Assembly: GCA_029204225.1 (NCBI GenBank)
Contig: CM055092.1
Location: forward strand, 20,785,669 to 20,849,668
DNA from: Diphasiastrum complanatum
Lineage: Eukaryota > Streptophyta > Lycopodiopsida > Lycopodiales > Lycopodiaceae
Direction: 5' to 3'
Length of the DNA stretch: 64,000 bases
A model generated the notes under the pieces. That model made no database searches and was not told where the DNA came from. It saw only the letters and a list, made by a program, of their open reading frames with translations. How positions within the stretch are numbered: the stretch's first letter is position 1; each line of letters opens with the position of its first letter. Of the stretch, positions 54,717 to 64,000 are shown one piece after another. Both the position numbers and the translations under genes were made by a program.

Positions 54717-57650
54717 ATGGGTCCTTCAAGTCCCGTTAGAGGCAAGCACCCATGTACATGCATAGAATGTATAGATGTCAATCATATGAGTGAGCTACTT
54801 GGCCAAGTGGGCCACTTGCAATAAGTTAAGTTAAAAATAGGAGGTCCCATATATTTACTTAATAACATGCCCCATGAGTAATATACAACTTATAAGAACA
54901 TTAGTGCTTAGCCAAAGGGGTAAAATAGGTAATACTCTTCAATAAGATTTTTCCATGTTAGCTCTCTGAGGTATAGTATAAGTCACGGGCTTTCCATATG
55001 GTTGTAGTAGATCTAGAGCATAAAGTTAGCACCACTACTGAAGTAGAGTTAGTGGCCACGAAAGTCCACATGGACCAATAACCCTCCAAATGGACCTCAA
55101 TGTAACGGACACGAACTTCCATAATGTGAACATAGACTCTAGTCGCCCATCGAGCAAGATTTAAAGTCATGATGTTGGCCTATAAGATTGCCCATATACA
55201 AAATGGTTGCCCTGCTCATAATGTGAGCATAAACTCGGACATCATTGAGCAATTCTTACGTGGCATTCCTTATAGTGCCCTTTTTGAGTTGAGTGTCTCT
55301 AAACGATTGTTCATATTGCACAAATACAAATTTTCCTTGTCTTTTAAGTTGTTGGCACATTTGTGGGCACTCATGAGTCGTGTGATATCTTGAGCTTTTG
55401 ATCCATCACTTCAACTAGCTCAATAGTGAACTTTTGCAATAGTTCACATTGTTGTATTTGTAGTTTCTCTAGTGTCCTAGTGAAAGCTTCATCTTGAGTG
55501 GATCTAGAGGAAGTTGGGGAAAACTCTTCATCTCTTGATATTTTTTTTATCACTTTGATCATTCCAAACAACTATATGAATCACACGGTGACCCCTCATT
55601 TGCCTCTCGCAGTGCGTTGTCAAAAGCTTCATCAAAGGTTGCATAGTCTATGTTTCATGTGGTGTCCAATGTGTTGAGGTAGTCCAACTGCGAACCGTGA
55701 TATAACATCTACATCAGGTAGTTACACTAGTGGGATGACATTGAACCTTTAACTTCTTAATTTGTACTATGTAGTCTCTTACAAACTTGCCATACTTGAT
55801 GTGTACTTGACCAAGCTATAGGAAAGAATCTTTCATGAACCTCGTGGTCTTGAAGCACATAGTAGATGCCTTTCACAACGAATCTCAATCTTGTGTTTCT
55901 CATGTGACTCAAGATTGTAATACTAAAAACTGGTTGTCTCAATAAGGCAAAAATTGAAATAATTCATTTTTGCATGGTCCTCATCTTAGCCACAATCTTT
56001 TTAGGCTTCAATATAAATTTGGAAAAACTAATTAAGGTCACCTTATCCATTGAACTTTTGAGCAAGTGCATCAACTATTCCGACCATAATCAAAATCGTC
56101 ATAGAGAGTAGGAATTGGATTGGATCATCAATCTCCAAAACACCATATCCGTATAAAATATTCTAATATATTAGTTTTCGACAATCATAAGTGCATTCAA
56201 ATTGAGTTTTAAAGCAGGATGAATTTTTTAGAATACAAAAATTTTAAAACAAAAAATTACCAAAAATGTGATTGTTGTAGATTTGAGGAGAATTCTAACT
56301 ATCTATTGTGATAATATTGGCAAAGGACCTTGCTTAATGGAGCTCGATACAAACAACTTGACAATGTATGCACAAAGTTTCAAGAAACCTATATCGAAGT
56401 AATGATCATACAATATGAAAAGCAAATAGCTTATATTTTCTTATAAACTAGCAAGCTAACATACGAAAGGTTGTGATCGATTTTGATACAAACATAATGT
56501 GAAGATCTCACTCTATTCAAAAACAATGGAAGATCAAGTCATAAACTTGACTTGTCTCTTCAAGGCTAGTGCTGCTTAATCTAACTTTATTAAAGTTTAG
56601 AGTAGAAACAACACATTTTAAAATTGCGTGTGCATCTTAAACACCAAATATATATCCATCAGGAATCACATTTTACTAAGTCTACATACTGAATTTTTTT
56701 AATCGTAGGCTTTTGGGACAAGCGGAAAGTTGAAAAGAAAGGGTCAATGTAAAATAGCTTGGAAAGCGAATCTGATCTTTCTTAAGTCATCAATGGACTA
56801 CCTAAACATAGTATCTTCTTGTATAAGCCAGGTGCTGAGGATTGAGGATAAAATACCAATATTACATTTTTACATAGATAATAGACTTGCGAGAAGGAGA
56901 AGATGTTATGGACAGATGATGGTCACTTGTCCACACTATTCTTTTGATTAAAAATTGAAAGAAAAAAAGTTTCAACTTTCTTAGTTGGAACTTTCAAACT
57001 AAAAAAGTTTTCAAGCAAGATTTGCGAAGGATTACTCGACAAGGCGATGATATTTTGTTTTTATTTTTGAGATAGACTAGTTTTGAGCTCACAGTGACGT
57101 AATCATTGAGTTTTCATAGCTACTCCCTCCCTTGATATTCATTAGCTTACATGACCCTTTGAGATACAGTGTGGCATTTCTTAACCTATCACACTTGTTA
57201 GTCCTAATATTTTCTGGACAATCTTAATAAAGTGACATCTTAGCGACCTACTTTTATTCACGAACTAGTTGAACATAGGTGGGTCAAATAAGATCATGCT
57301 CTTGAACTACTTTCTATTGAAATTGTGGCTACCTGAATAGCATGTAGACTGGTTCAATGAGCGATCAAACAATACGATCGACCATAATGGGCACCGCCCC
57401 AAACTCCACTTGTCCTTTAATAAGTAGTGGATTGGTTAGGACTTCCTTTCCTCTCCATGAGGTCAGAGGTTTGACTCCAATCTGCCACAAAAATGAGGAC
57501 ATACAAGAGGAAATATAAATAGGACACAAAATATTTGCTTCAAATGCATAGTTGCCCATTCCGGAACGGAGCGCGTTCTGGAACTTGACCAAAACTTCCT
57601 TTTTAAAATATGTATTTTTTTAACTAACGAAAAAAAAAATGCACTGGAGA
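54115..57650. other. 3.5-kb region without a recognised gene
   Basis: Contains a GA microsatellite (54675-54713). A minus-strand frame at 55371-55571 has some helical character (TLEKLQIQQCELLQKFTIELVEV) but no motif that I can place. The rest is AT-rich without coding signal. Old retroelement Gag remains are possible but not demonstrable by reading. Confidence 0.4.
54675..54713. repeat. (GA)n microsatellite
   Basis: About 19 GA dinucleotides. Confidence 0.95.
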
Positions 57651-57657
57651 TCCACAG

Positions 57658-58072
57658 TGGACTCTGGAGTCATCTATACTGGATAGCCGCAGATGGTTGA
57701 GAGATAGATATGTGCAATTGAGACAACCATCCAGTAGATCAGATTTTGACAGGCTTACTCGTATGGACCGGAGGCTGCTGCATTCTGTAATATGCTGGAA
57801 CAACTAGAGGAAGAGACCAGGAAAACTCACCTTCGGGACTTCTGCGTGGGCTTGATCTGCAAGGCACGGAAAAGTTAAGAGAGCACGTGAGACCTGGAAT
57901 TGATAAGTTTTTTGCAACCTGAATCTCTGAGCGCAGGCTACAGCATCAGCTGGATGGTGGCATTAGAGAGCAGACAGATTTTTTAGATACTTTGCTTTCG
58001 CTAAAAGCTGAAGATAGCCTATCTGATATTTGCATGGCCTTACTCTCAACGAGTAATTTTGTAAGGGGATAG
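57658..58072 (+). pseudogene. Cytochrome P450 fragment (CYP71-clan type), decayed
   Basis: The plus-strand frame reads WTLESSILDSRRWLRD near 57658, matching the CTLELFSxxRLxSFRWLRE region of CYP75/76-type P450s. In another frame, EAAAFCNMLEQLEEET is followed by VGLDLQGTEKLREHVRPGID, then a TGA, then ISERRLQHQLDGGIREQTDF and LDTLLSLKAEDSLSD, which is the region before the P450 I-helix. It ends at TAG 58070-58072. The I-helix, ExxR and haem Cys loop are missing. Such enzymes are ER-bound mono-oxygenases; this piece cannot be functional. The family placement is from remembered motifs. Confidence 0.6.
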
Positions 58073-58902
58073 ATATTGATGAATGACAGGTTCAAAGAAG
58101 CTTGATTCTGACTAGATAAACAGATACAACAAGATTTTCAAAGAAAACTCTACAGATTGCTCGCATATATAAAGAAGGAACATGCAGGCCAGCAGGTGCT
58201 TTAAAATCTGTTTTTTTAGTATTCAAAAAAAGAAAACGTTCCGACCAGGTTTCTAAGTTCAAATGCCAAAGCCCAAGTCATCGAACAAAAAATTGCACCA
58301 AAACCTCCTAATAAAACTGTTGCTCTTCAGACTTATGATAGTAAGGAGGAAAATTCTCAAGGACCAAATTATTTTACAATTTAGTAGTTGAGAGATCATC
58401 ACAATATTTATCAACGTTATGTATGGGATAGTAAAGGAGGATTCTCAAGGTATCTATCAATGTCATGTTATGTCTAGGATAGAAACCAACATAACAAAGG
58501 AGAGGTGTCTGCAATTTTCACCTTTTTGGAGACCACAAAATAAACCAACTGAAGCTTCCAAAGACGTGTGAAAGGAAAACTAGTTTCATTAAGTGGCTTG
58601 AAAAACATCTTGATATGGCTGATGCCCTACGAACGTTACCATTCGGTGGTGGAAGTTCATAAGCTCTGGATGGTTCATATTCAAGAATATAAGTAGATAT
58701 TCGGCAGTAGAAGTTCCTATAAAAAATCCTAAGGGTAAAGAATTGTTGAAATTTTTCATGTATAGACCTGTCTAGGGCAGGTATAATAGTCACTAGTCCA
58801 ATCAAAGACACTTTTGCCTCATACACAATAATAGCATGAACAAAAATACTTGGGCCACACCAACAAGATGACGAGGCATGTGCCTCACCACAACCCATCA
58901 AT
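58073..58902. other. Intergenic stretch between P450 fragment and FNR, includes FNR 3' UTR
   Basis: Minus-strand transcription from FNR continues into the right part. No further gene was found. A frame of 133 codons on the minus strand at 58518-58919 overlaps the FNR end and has no protein motif. Confidence 0.4.
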
Positions 58903-61900
58903 TTAGTACACTTCCACATGCCACTGTTTGTTCTTCTTCAGTTTCAAAAGCTTCTGGTCCCAGCTTTCTCCTCTTTCCTCAGCAACCCTTTTAAGGGTGT
59001 CCTGAATTCCAGGCATCATGCCTTTTAATCCACAGAAATAAATGTGCGCGCCACCATCAAGTAGCTTGAAAATCTCCTCACTGTACTCTTCTATCTTGTC
59101 TTGTACATACATTTTACCCCCTTTTTTATTCAGCTGTTCGCGACTCAGCGCGATGTCATATCGGAAATTCTTGGGATACTGTTTTTGATAGCTTATGAAT
59201 TCCTCATTGTAAAGGAGGCTGTCGGTATTAGCCACACCTAGAAAAAGCCAAGCAAGTCCCTCAAACTTAAAAGTAGGAACATTTTCCATAAACATTCTTC
59301 GCAAATATCCTCTGTAAGGAGCAATGCCTGTTCCAGTGGCCACCATAATATGACAAGCCTTCTGATCATCTTCAGGTAGAAGCATCACTTTACCAGATGG
59401 ACCTGTTGTGATGAAATCGAAGTAAGTGATATGGGTTACTCTTCTCTTTACTTTTTACTGATTTCTCAAAGAATAGCTCCATTCTTGAATCACATGAGAT
59501 GGGATTTTTTATGTCTTAGAGTTTGTGTATCACAATCAACAGCATGCAATAAGCACAAGGTAAACTGATTTTCATATACCTGTGATCAAAACCTTGTCTC
59601 CAGGCTTGCTGTCACAAAGGAAATTGCTGCAAATACCCTTCTTTGCAGGATCCTCTTTCCCTGTTTCTGGATCATAATAAACTGCTCTTCTGACACATAG
59701 GCTGGCTGTTTTGCCATCAAAGTCATCCCCATACCTTGTTGATGCAATGGAGTACAATCTAACTGTGTTTGGCATACCAGGTTTTTTGGGATTTTCTCCC
59801 TGACCATAAAATATGCACACTAAAAGGATCAAAAAATGAAATCTCTTCGAATGTTCAACTTGTAAAATAAACTAGGCATCAATGTTCTTCTAGTTCGGCA
59901 CTCAAATCAATTGCAGATAATTCACTGCGTTCAAAATTGGAACAAGATAATTGAATAAAGAACTGAGAGGGTTCTTACAGGAGGAATAACACCGTAACTT
60001 TGACCCTCCCAATATGGAACGTTTCCACCGTGATCTATCACAATGTGACAAGTTTCGCCAGGTGCTTTAGGACCCACAATTTTCTGATTCGATTTGATGG
60101 TTGCAGTATAAGGTTCTTTCGGCTTAAAGAGGTTAATAGGAGGTTCGGTTGCTTCTTCAAGCTCAATTGGAATTGTTACAACCTTGGCATATATTTTTGT
60201 GAGCCTTAGTTGTGTTGATAGCCTTGATCTGGCAGACAATTCGAGACCCTCACCCAAAAATTTGTTCCTGCTGAATTGAGGCCATAGCACCTGAACCCTT
60301 ACACCCTGAATTCAGAAGTCATCACTTCAGCTCTCATTTCAACAAAAAAGTAACAACATAAATGTAAGACATTACATGCTTTGCCTGGTCCACAGGTCGA
60401 GAGAGAGAACATTTTATTTTTTTACATTTGATTATTAAAAAGGGAGTGTCTGTACATCGAGGAAGAAGGAGACCAAATTTAGCTCAGCGACATACATGTA
60501 AGATATGGCATGGTCCGCAGGGCATAAGAGAAACAACATTTAATCTTTTACATTTGATGTAACTGTACATCAAGGCAGGGTGAGGCCAAGTTTTGCTCGC
60601 CTTCAGTGCTCATGAAGAACCGGCAAAGTCCACCGACCAACAGATTAAATTCAAATTTGAGCGGCAAATTTTGCAAATAGCAGTTAACAGTTTAAAACTG
60701 AAAAACAAAAAGCTTTTCATTGTCAAATTTTAATACAAATTGATTCAAGTTGAAGGTCGGAAAGGGAAAAAATCGGCCACGATGAGATGTGGGAGAAAGA
60801 CAACCAGTTCTCAAAAGAGAGAGCACAAGCACTGCTTCCCCCTCACAACTAAGTCCCCCTCACAACTAAGTACAGAGTGTGGCAGGACAGCTGTCTTATA
60901 TGTCTCCCAGCAGGTACAGCTACATTGCATGTATGGGGAATATACCATCTAAAGAAGTCGGACTGGTTCTCATAGAAAACTAGAAAGCAATAACAAAAGC
61001 ACCTAAAAGTTCAAACTTTGAACTAAAACATGCTAATTTGTATTATCACATGTCACGTTGCAGCAGATCAAGCACACCTTCAGCAATCTTTCAAAATTTG
61101 CTTCATTTCTATAGAAATGATACATCCAAAAGCATGTATAATGGTGACATTTGCCATTGCATGCATTCTGAAAAAAAATTCTAACTTCACATATTAAAAA
61201 CTTACTCGGCAATTTGGAGACTGTGATGCAGTCACAATGTCTCGTGTCGAACCTTGAGAAGGAAGAACCATACTCCCCTGCAGCCACATTTATTTTTGCA
61301 ATCAGATCAAAAACACACACACCTTCTTCGATTAAGTAACTAGTAATACAGAGAACTTTTTTTTGTCAAAAAAGAGTTACAGTAAATGTATCAGTCAAAG
61401 TTTGACAGCAACTATGAATCCAGCACAATATGAAACAGATAGTGACTGGAAACAGAAGAATGTTAGGGTTTTGTCTCGACAGAATTCTACATGGACCAAA
61501 ACACAATATTCGATCAGTTTTGTACTCGCACTCTAAAAAACCGTGCACATTCTAAGTCGTCCTGGCACGCCTGTGCCAAGCCCATATACAAGTCCCTGCA
61601 AGCCCTGCTGGAGGGGATACACCAAGCCCGCACAAGATTAGGTGTCCTGGATGGGCCCACGAGCACTAAGCCCACATCATCTCAGGCATTCTAGCACACC
61701 CTAGGGAGGAGGGAAGCGCCCGTGGGAACGAAGCCCACAAAATTTCGTGTGCGCTGGTACACCCTGAGAAAGTGGATGTGCCCACCCCCGCCAAGCCAAC
61801 AAAATATTTAGGGATCTCAAAGTACCAACCATATGGACAATTGCGCCTTATATATTATGCATAGAAGGTTTTCCACTAGCTTACAGAACGATTCATCCCA

Positions 61901-62255
61901 TGCACTGGCTGATGAAAATGATAATTGCCCGCACGCTGCCTTAGGATAGAGCCATAGAAAAAATCAAAACCACCATTCAAACGCACCATCACAAAACCCA
62001 TAATCAAAACACAATTGGAGGGCTACCACAATCAAACAGAAGAGCAGAATAATGAGACGGGTTTCCTTCACAGGAAAGCTGTAAATAGAGCATATGCAAA
62101 TCTGCACAGAATGCCAAAACCCAAAGCATATTCAACTACAAAAATCCTTAAATTTGTGCTTACAGCTATCCAGACGAAAAGAAAGGAATGAAGAAGGAAG
62201 GAAGGGTTCCGCTTACCATCTGAGCAGCACCAGCAGCTACTACCACCTGCGCCAT
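58903..62255 (-). CDS. FNR: Ferredoxin-NADP+ reductase, root-type plastid isoform (5 coding exons, 385 aa)
   Basis: FAD enzyme that in non-green plastids runs from NADPH to ferredoxin, feeding nitrite and glutamate synthesis. Coding exons on the minus strand: 62255-62217, 61277-61206, 60305-59979, 59799-59580, 59402-58903 (39+72+327+220+500 = 1158 nt). The introns (939, 900, 179 and 177 bp) are GT..AG and the joins keep frame. Residues 1 to about 65 are Ser/Arg-rich and poor in acids, as in a plastid transit peptide. Motifs: RLYSIAS 160-166 and GICSNFLC 201-208 (FAD), [10 protein letters not shown] 242-251 (NADP), SREQ 306-309, YFCGLKGM 341-348, C-terminal Tyr385. [12 protein letters not shown] and [20 protein letters not shown] are root-type rather than leaf-type wording. 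No lesion seen. The first short exons are predicted from splice sites. Confidence 0.95.
60361..60605. repeat. Two diverged ~120-bp repeats in FNR intron 2
   Basis: 60370-60490 and 60495-60605 share GCMTGGTCCRCAGG, TTTTACATTTGAT, TGTACATCRAGG and GAG(A/G)CCAA(A/G)TTT blocks in the same order. Direct tandem duplication within the intron. Confidence 0.65.
61550..61812. repeat. GC-richer degenerate tandem repeat in FNR intron 1
   Basis: Units of about 60-80 bp share GCACRCCYTG or GTACACCCTG followed by AAGCCCAC (61578, 61623, 61670, 61730) or CAAGCCAAC (61793). Marked GC-rich contrast with the surrounding intron. Possibly a small transposon or satellite fragment. Confidence 0.5.
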
Positions 62256-62321
62256 CTCTCACACCAGCAGCTGATACAGAGCTGTCGCTGCTCTATTGTA
62301 GATCTGATTTCGCTCGCTCGC

Positions 62322-62350
62322 TCTCGCGCTCTCTCTCTCTCTCTCTGTCT
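62322..62350 (-). promoter_or_regulatory. GA-rich tract in the FNR 5' UTR or core promoter
   Basis: The transcribed strand reads GACAGAGAGAGAGAGAGAGC followed by GCGAGAGCGAGC just upstream of the predicted start codon. GA/CT-rich initiator-proximal tracts are common in plant promoters; the role here is inferred. Confidence 0.5.
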
Positions 62351-62358
62351 TATTGCTA

Positions 62359-62366
62359 CTATATTA
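62359..62366 (-). promoter_or_regulatory. Possible TATA box of FNR
   Basis: The minus strand reads ACTAATATAGTAG about 105 bases upstream of the ATG. Transcription would then start near 62330, close to the GA tract. Sequence match only. Confidence 0.4.
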
Positions 62367-62422
62367 GTGTGAGAAAGGAAGAAGAGGAGAAATGCAAAGG
62401 GAATATAGCCGAATCCACGATC

Positions 62423-62432
62423 GACACGTGTC
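62423..62432. promoter_or_regulatory. G-box palindrome GACACGTGTC upstream of FNR
   Basis: A perfect 10-bp palindrome with the CACGTG core, about 170 bases upstream of the FNR start codon. G-boxes bind bZIP and bHLH factors in plants; the function here is inferred. Confidence 0.5.
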
Positions 62433-62635
62433 TCACACCAGTTCTACTGAATCTCATCCATAGTATGGTGCAAAAGTGAAGTACCCCCTCCAGATTAAAT
62501 ATCTTCTAATAACAATAATAATTATCTTTTAACTCCAACTACATTCCCTTCTTTTCTTTTCTTTTTTGGCATTTGCTATCATATGCCATGTCACTTATTG
62601 TGATGATTTTTTCAAAGTGATAATGTAAAATGCTT
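62433..62635. other. Upstream promoter region of FNR, nothing further recognised
   Basis: AT-rich, with a CTTTTCTTTTCTTTT tract near 62552. No coding sequence. Confidence 0.35.
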
Positions 62636-62790
62636 TTTTAGCTCTACAGCTAGAGTGGTAAGTATAGGGTAAGGCCCCCGTCCGAGGGCCTTCAGCGCCT
62701 GGAGGCATCCGAGGGCGGCAGCCCGAGGCGCCTCCCAGTCGCGGAAGGCCCCCGGGTGGGGGGCTTCCCTTGCCGTGACAATCGTTGCAT
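62636..62790. repeat. GC-rich patch with nested inverted repeats, possible SINE-like element
   Basis: An abrupt GC-rich block (GGCCCCCGTCCGAGGGCC, GGCAGCCCGAGGCGCC, GGAAGGCCCCCGGGTGGG) in AT-rich DNA, ending in a run of nine T at about 62790. The start TTTAGCTCTACAGCTAGAGTGG resembles a tRNA-derived head only loosely. No target duplication established. Confidence 0.35.
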
Positions 62791-62899
62791 TTTTTTTTGG
62801 CTAAAAATAACCCATGACCTACTAAAAATAGTAAGTTCATGGTTTCAATTTTTTAAAAAGTACTTTTTAATAATAGTAAAAATACCTTACAACGTGTAA

Positions 62900-63330
62900 T
62901 GCACTTCTGGATGTGCCTAAAAATAGTAATGATGCGTTACACATTTATTCCTTCTCCAAATCTTGAAATAATAAATGTAGGTGTGATATTGTGGCTTTTG
63001 AGGTTTCACAAAAATACACTGAAAAAATCCACGCAAGTGCGTTGCATGATTATACCCATCATGAAGCAGACATTTACAGACACTCTTGGACTGCCCACAT
63101 CGACGAGTTTTACGAGTGATCGGTGTGATAGGCCCTACAAAATCTACCCCCCACTTTTGAAAAGGTGCTAAGGAAATAATTGGAGTAAGTGGCCAATGTG
63201 TCGCAAAGCTGGGTTCCCCCATCTTTTGACTTGCATCACATTTTTGAATGAATAATTTTACATCTCTATAGACGGTAGGCATTAAGGATCTTTTTTACAG
63301 TATTTTTTAAGAGCATAGTGGCCCCCCGAA
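62900..63330 (-). pseudogene. Ty3/gypsy integrase N-terminal fragment
   Basis: The minus strand reads PTVYRDVKLFIQKCDASQKM, HWPLTPIISLAPFQKWGVDF and VGPITPITRKTRR, the gypsy integrase zinc-finger tail and core start (the usual CDxCQ is CDASQ here, one zinc Cys lost). It then passes out of frame (WVDFVGPI is the first catalytic Asp region). Truncated on both sides. Different segment from the C-terminal fragment at 37 kb; the two could be from the same family. Confidence 0.8.
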
Positions 63331-64000
63331 TAGCTATTGTAAAAAGCTAACGTGGCACTCTTAGGTGAGTTTGAGCACTAAAATGAGCTATTGGATTCTG
63401 TTTAATTCTTTTAAAATGCAAGTGCACTGGCAAAGTTGATTCATTTTACACTGAATTTTTTTTTTCAATTTCTAATATGCACACCATAGTTGTGTGATCA
63501 CTTTGTCTTTATTAAGAGGTTTGATCAATCTAGAAAAAGAAAAGTTTTAATCAAATGTTTATGGAGAATTTTCATAGCTCTTTTCGAGTCTTAAAAAATT
63601 AGTCAATTTGAAAATGTTGTGATGTTTTTGTATAGGAGAATGGTAAGGGTCAATTAAGAAGAAGTGACAATTCACTTGAGATGAGACTCAACTTCAAGAT
63701 AACCCAACCAATAATACTAGAACCGCCATATGAAAGACAATAAATTTTTTACTTACTCTTATCCAAAGTCATTCCAAGATGTGATATAAAATCATCATTC
63801 TCCATTCTCGATAAATTGATATACCAAATCGGTCAAAAAATTTATCATCAATAAAAAAATCTTTATGGACATTAAGTTCTATAAACTTTTATGGTTTATC
63901 AAGCACGTAAATTTCTTGCAAGAGACTCAAATGGACTTTTACTTTGGCTCAAAAAATTTGAGAGAAAACCTTTACTATTGGCTTCAATAAATTATTCAAA
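63331..64000. other. AT-rich end of window, possible further gypsy decay, no recognised gene
   Basis: The minus-strand text around 63300-63420 may continue the integrase upstream region but is too broken to call. The remainder is AT-rich without features. Confidence 0.35.

Noticed and set aside
58518-58919. 133-codon minus-strand frame overlapping the FNR end
   Set aside because: Out of frame with FNR, no motif; it lies in the 3' UTR region.

Overview
The window looks like repeat-dominated nuclear DNA of a vascular land plant, probably a seed plant with a large genome. The plant signature is one intact intron-containing host gene for a root-type (non-photosynthetic) plastid ferredoxin-NADP+ reductase, plus plant-style Ty1/copia, Ty3/gypsy and CACTA elements and a cytochrome P450 pseudogene. 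Nothing points to bacteria, phage or an organelle. I cannot name the species.

Layout. 1-1.35 kb: 3' end (RNase H and LTR) of a copia element (A). 1.35-3.09 kb: non-coding, with a strongly palindromic patch at 2.55-2.9 kb. 3.09-8.57 kb: complete copia element B with both LTRs and a 5-bp target duplication, but gag-pol has one stop and one frameshift. 8.59-15.02 kb: complete copia element C, with 655-bp LTRs that look identical, a 5-bp target duplication and an uninterrupted 1317-residue gag-pol; this is the youngest and probably the only autonomous element here. 15.3-18.2 kb: decayed CACTA transposase (TNP2 type), a fold-back element with ~310-bp inverted arms around CT/GA microsatellites, and a CACTA-type terminus. 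18.96-19.5 kb: a MITE. 20.3-22.6 kb: decayed minus-strand multi-exon gene I do not recognise. 22.8-25.7 kb: decayed copia element E. 26.0-26.4 kb: decayed coiled-coil ORF. 26.61-32.59 kb: copia element D (both LTRs, broken gag-pol). 34.2-37.3 kb: minus-strand remains of a gypsy element whose integrase C-terminus is followed by an extra RNase H and unrecognised ORFs. 37.79-41.56 kb: copia deletion derivative G. 42.2-44.2 kb: a GC-richer degenerate repeat and a Ser-rich ORF. 44.49-54.11 kb: a ~4.9-kb tandem direct duplication, each unit carrying a copia derivative (F1, F2) with gag and protease deleted and the same 375-bp MITE inside reverse transcriptase. 54.1-57.65 kb: no recognised gene. 57.66-58.07 kb: P450 pseudogene fragment. 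58.90-62.26 kb: the FNR gene on the minus strand (5 coding exons, 385 residues) with TATA- and G-box-like promoter elements upstream. 62.9-63.3 kb: another gypsy integrase fragment.

The copia families B, C, D and G belong to one lineage: similar Gag starts, LTRs beginning TGTGAA or TGTTGAA, primer sites matching initiator-Met tRNA where preserved, and CACACGTGTG-like palindromes in LTRs or leaders. A, E and F form a second lineage. Apart from FNR, I see no gene with a likely host function that is still intact. I found no clearly new biological system; the most unusual structures are the microsatellite-bearing fold-back element, the duplicated gag-less copia derivative, the gypsy remnant with RNase H downstream of integrase, and the recurrent G-box palindromes.
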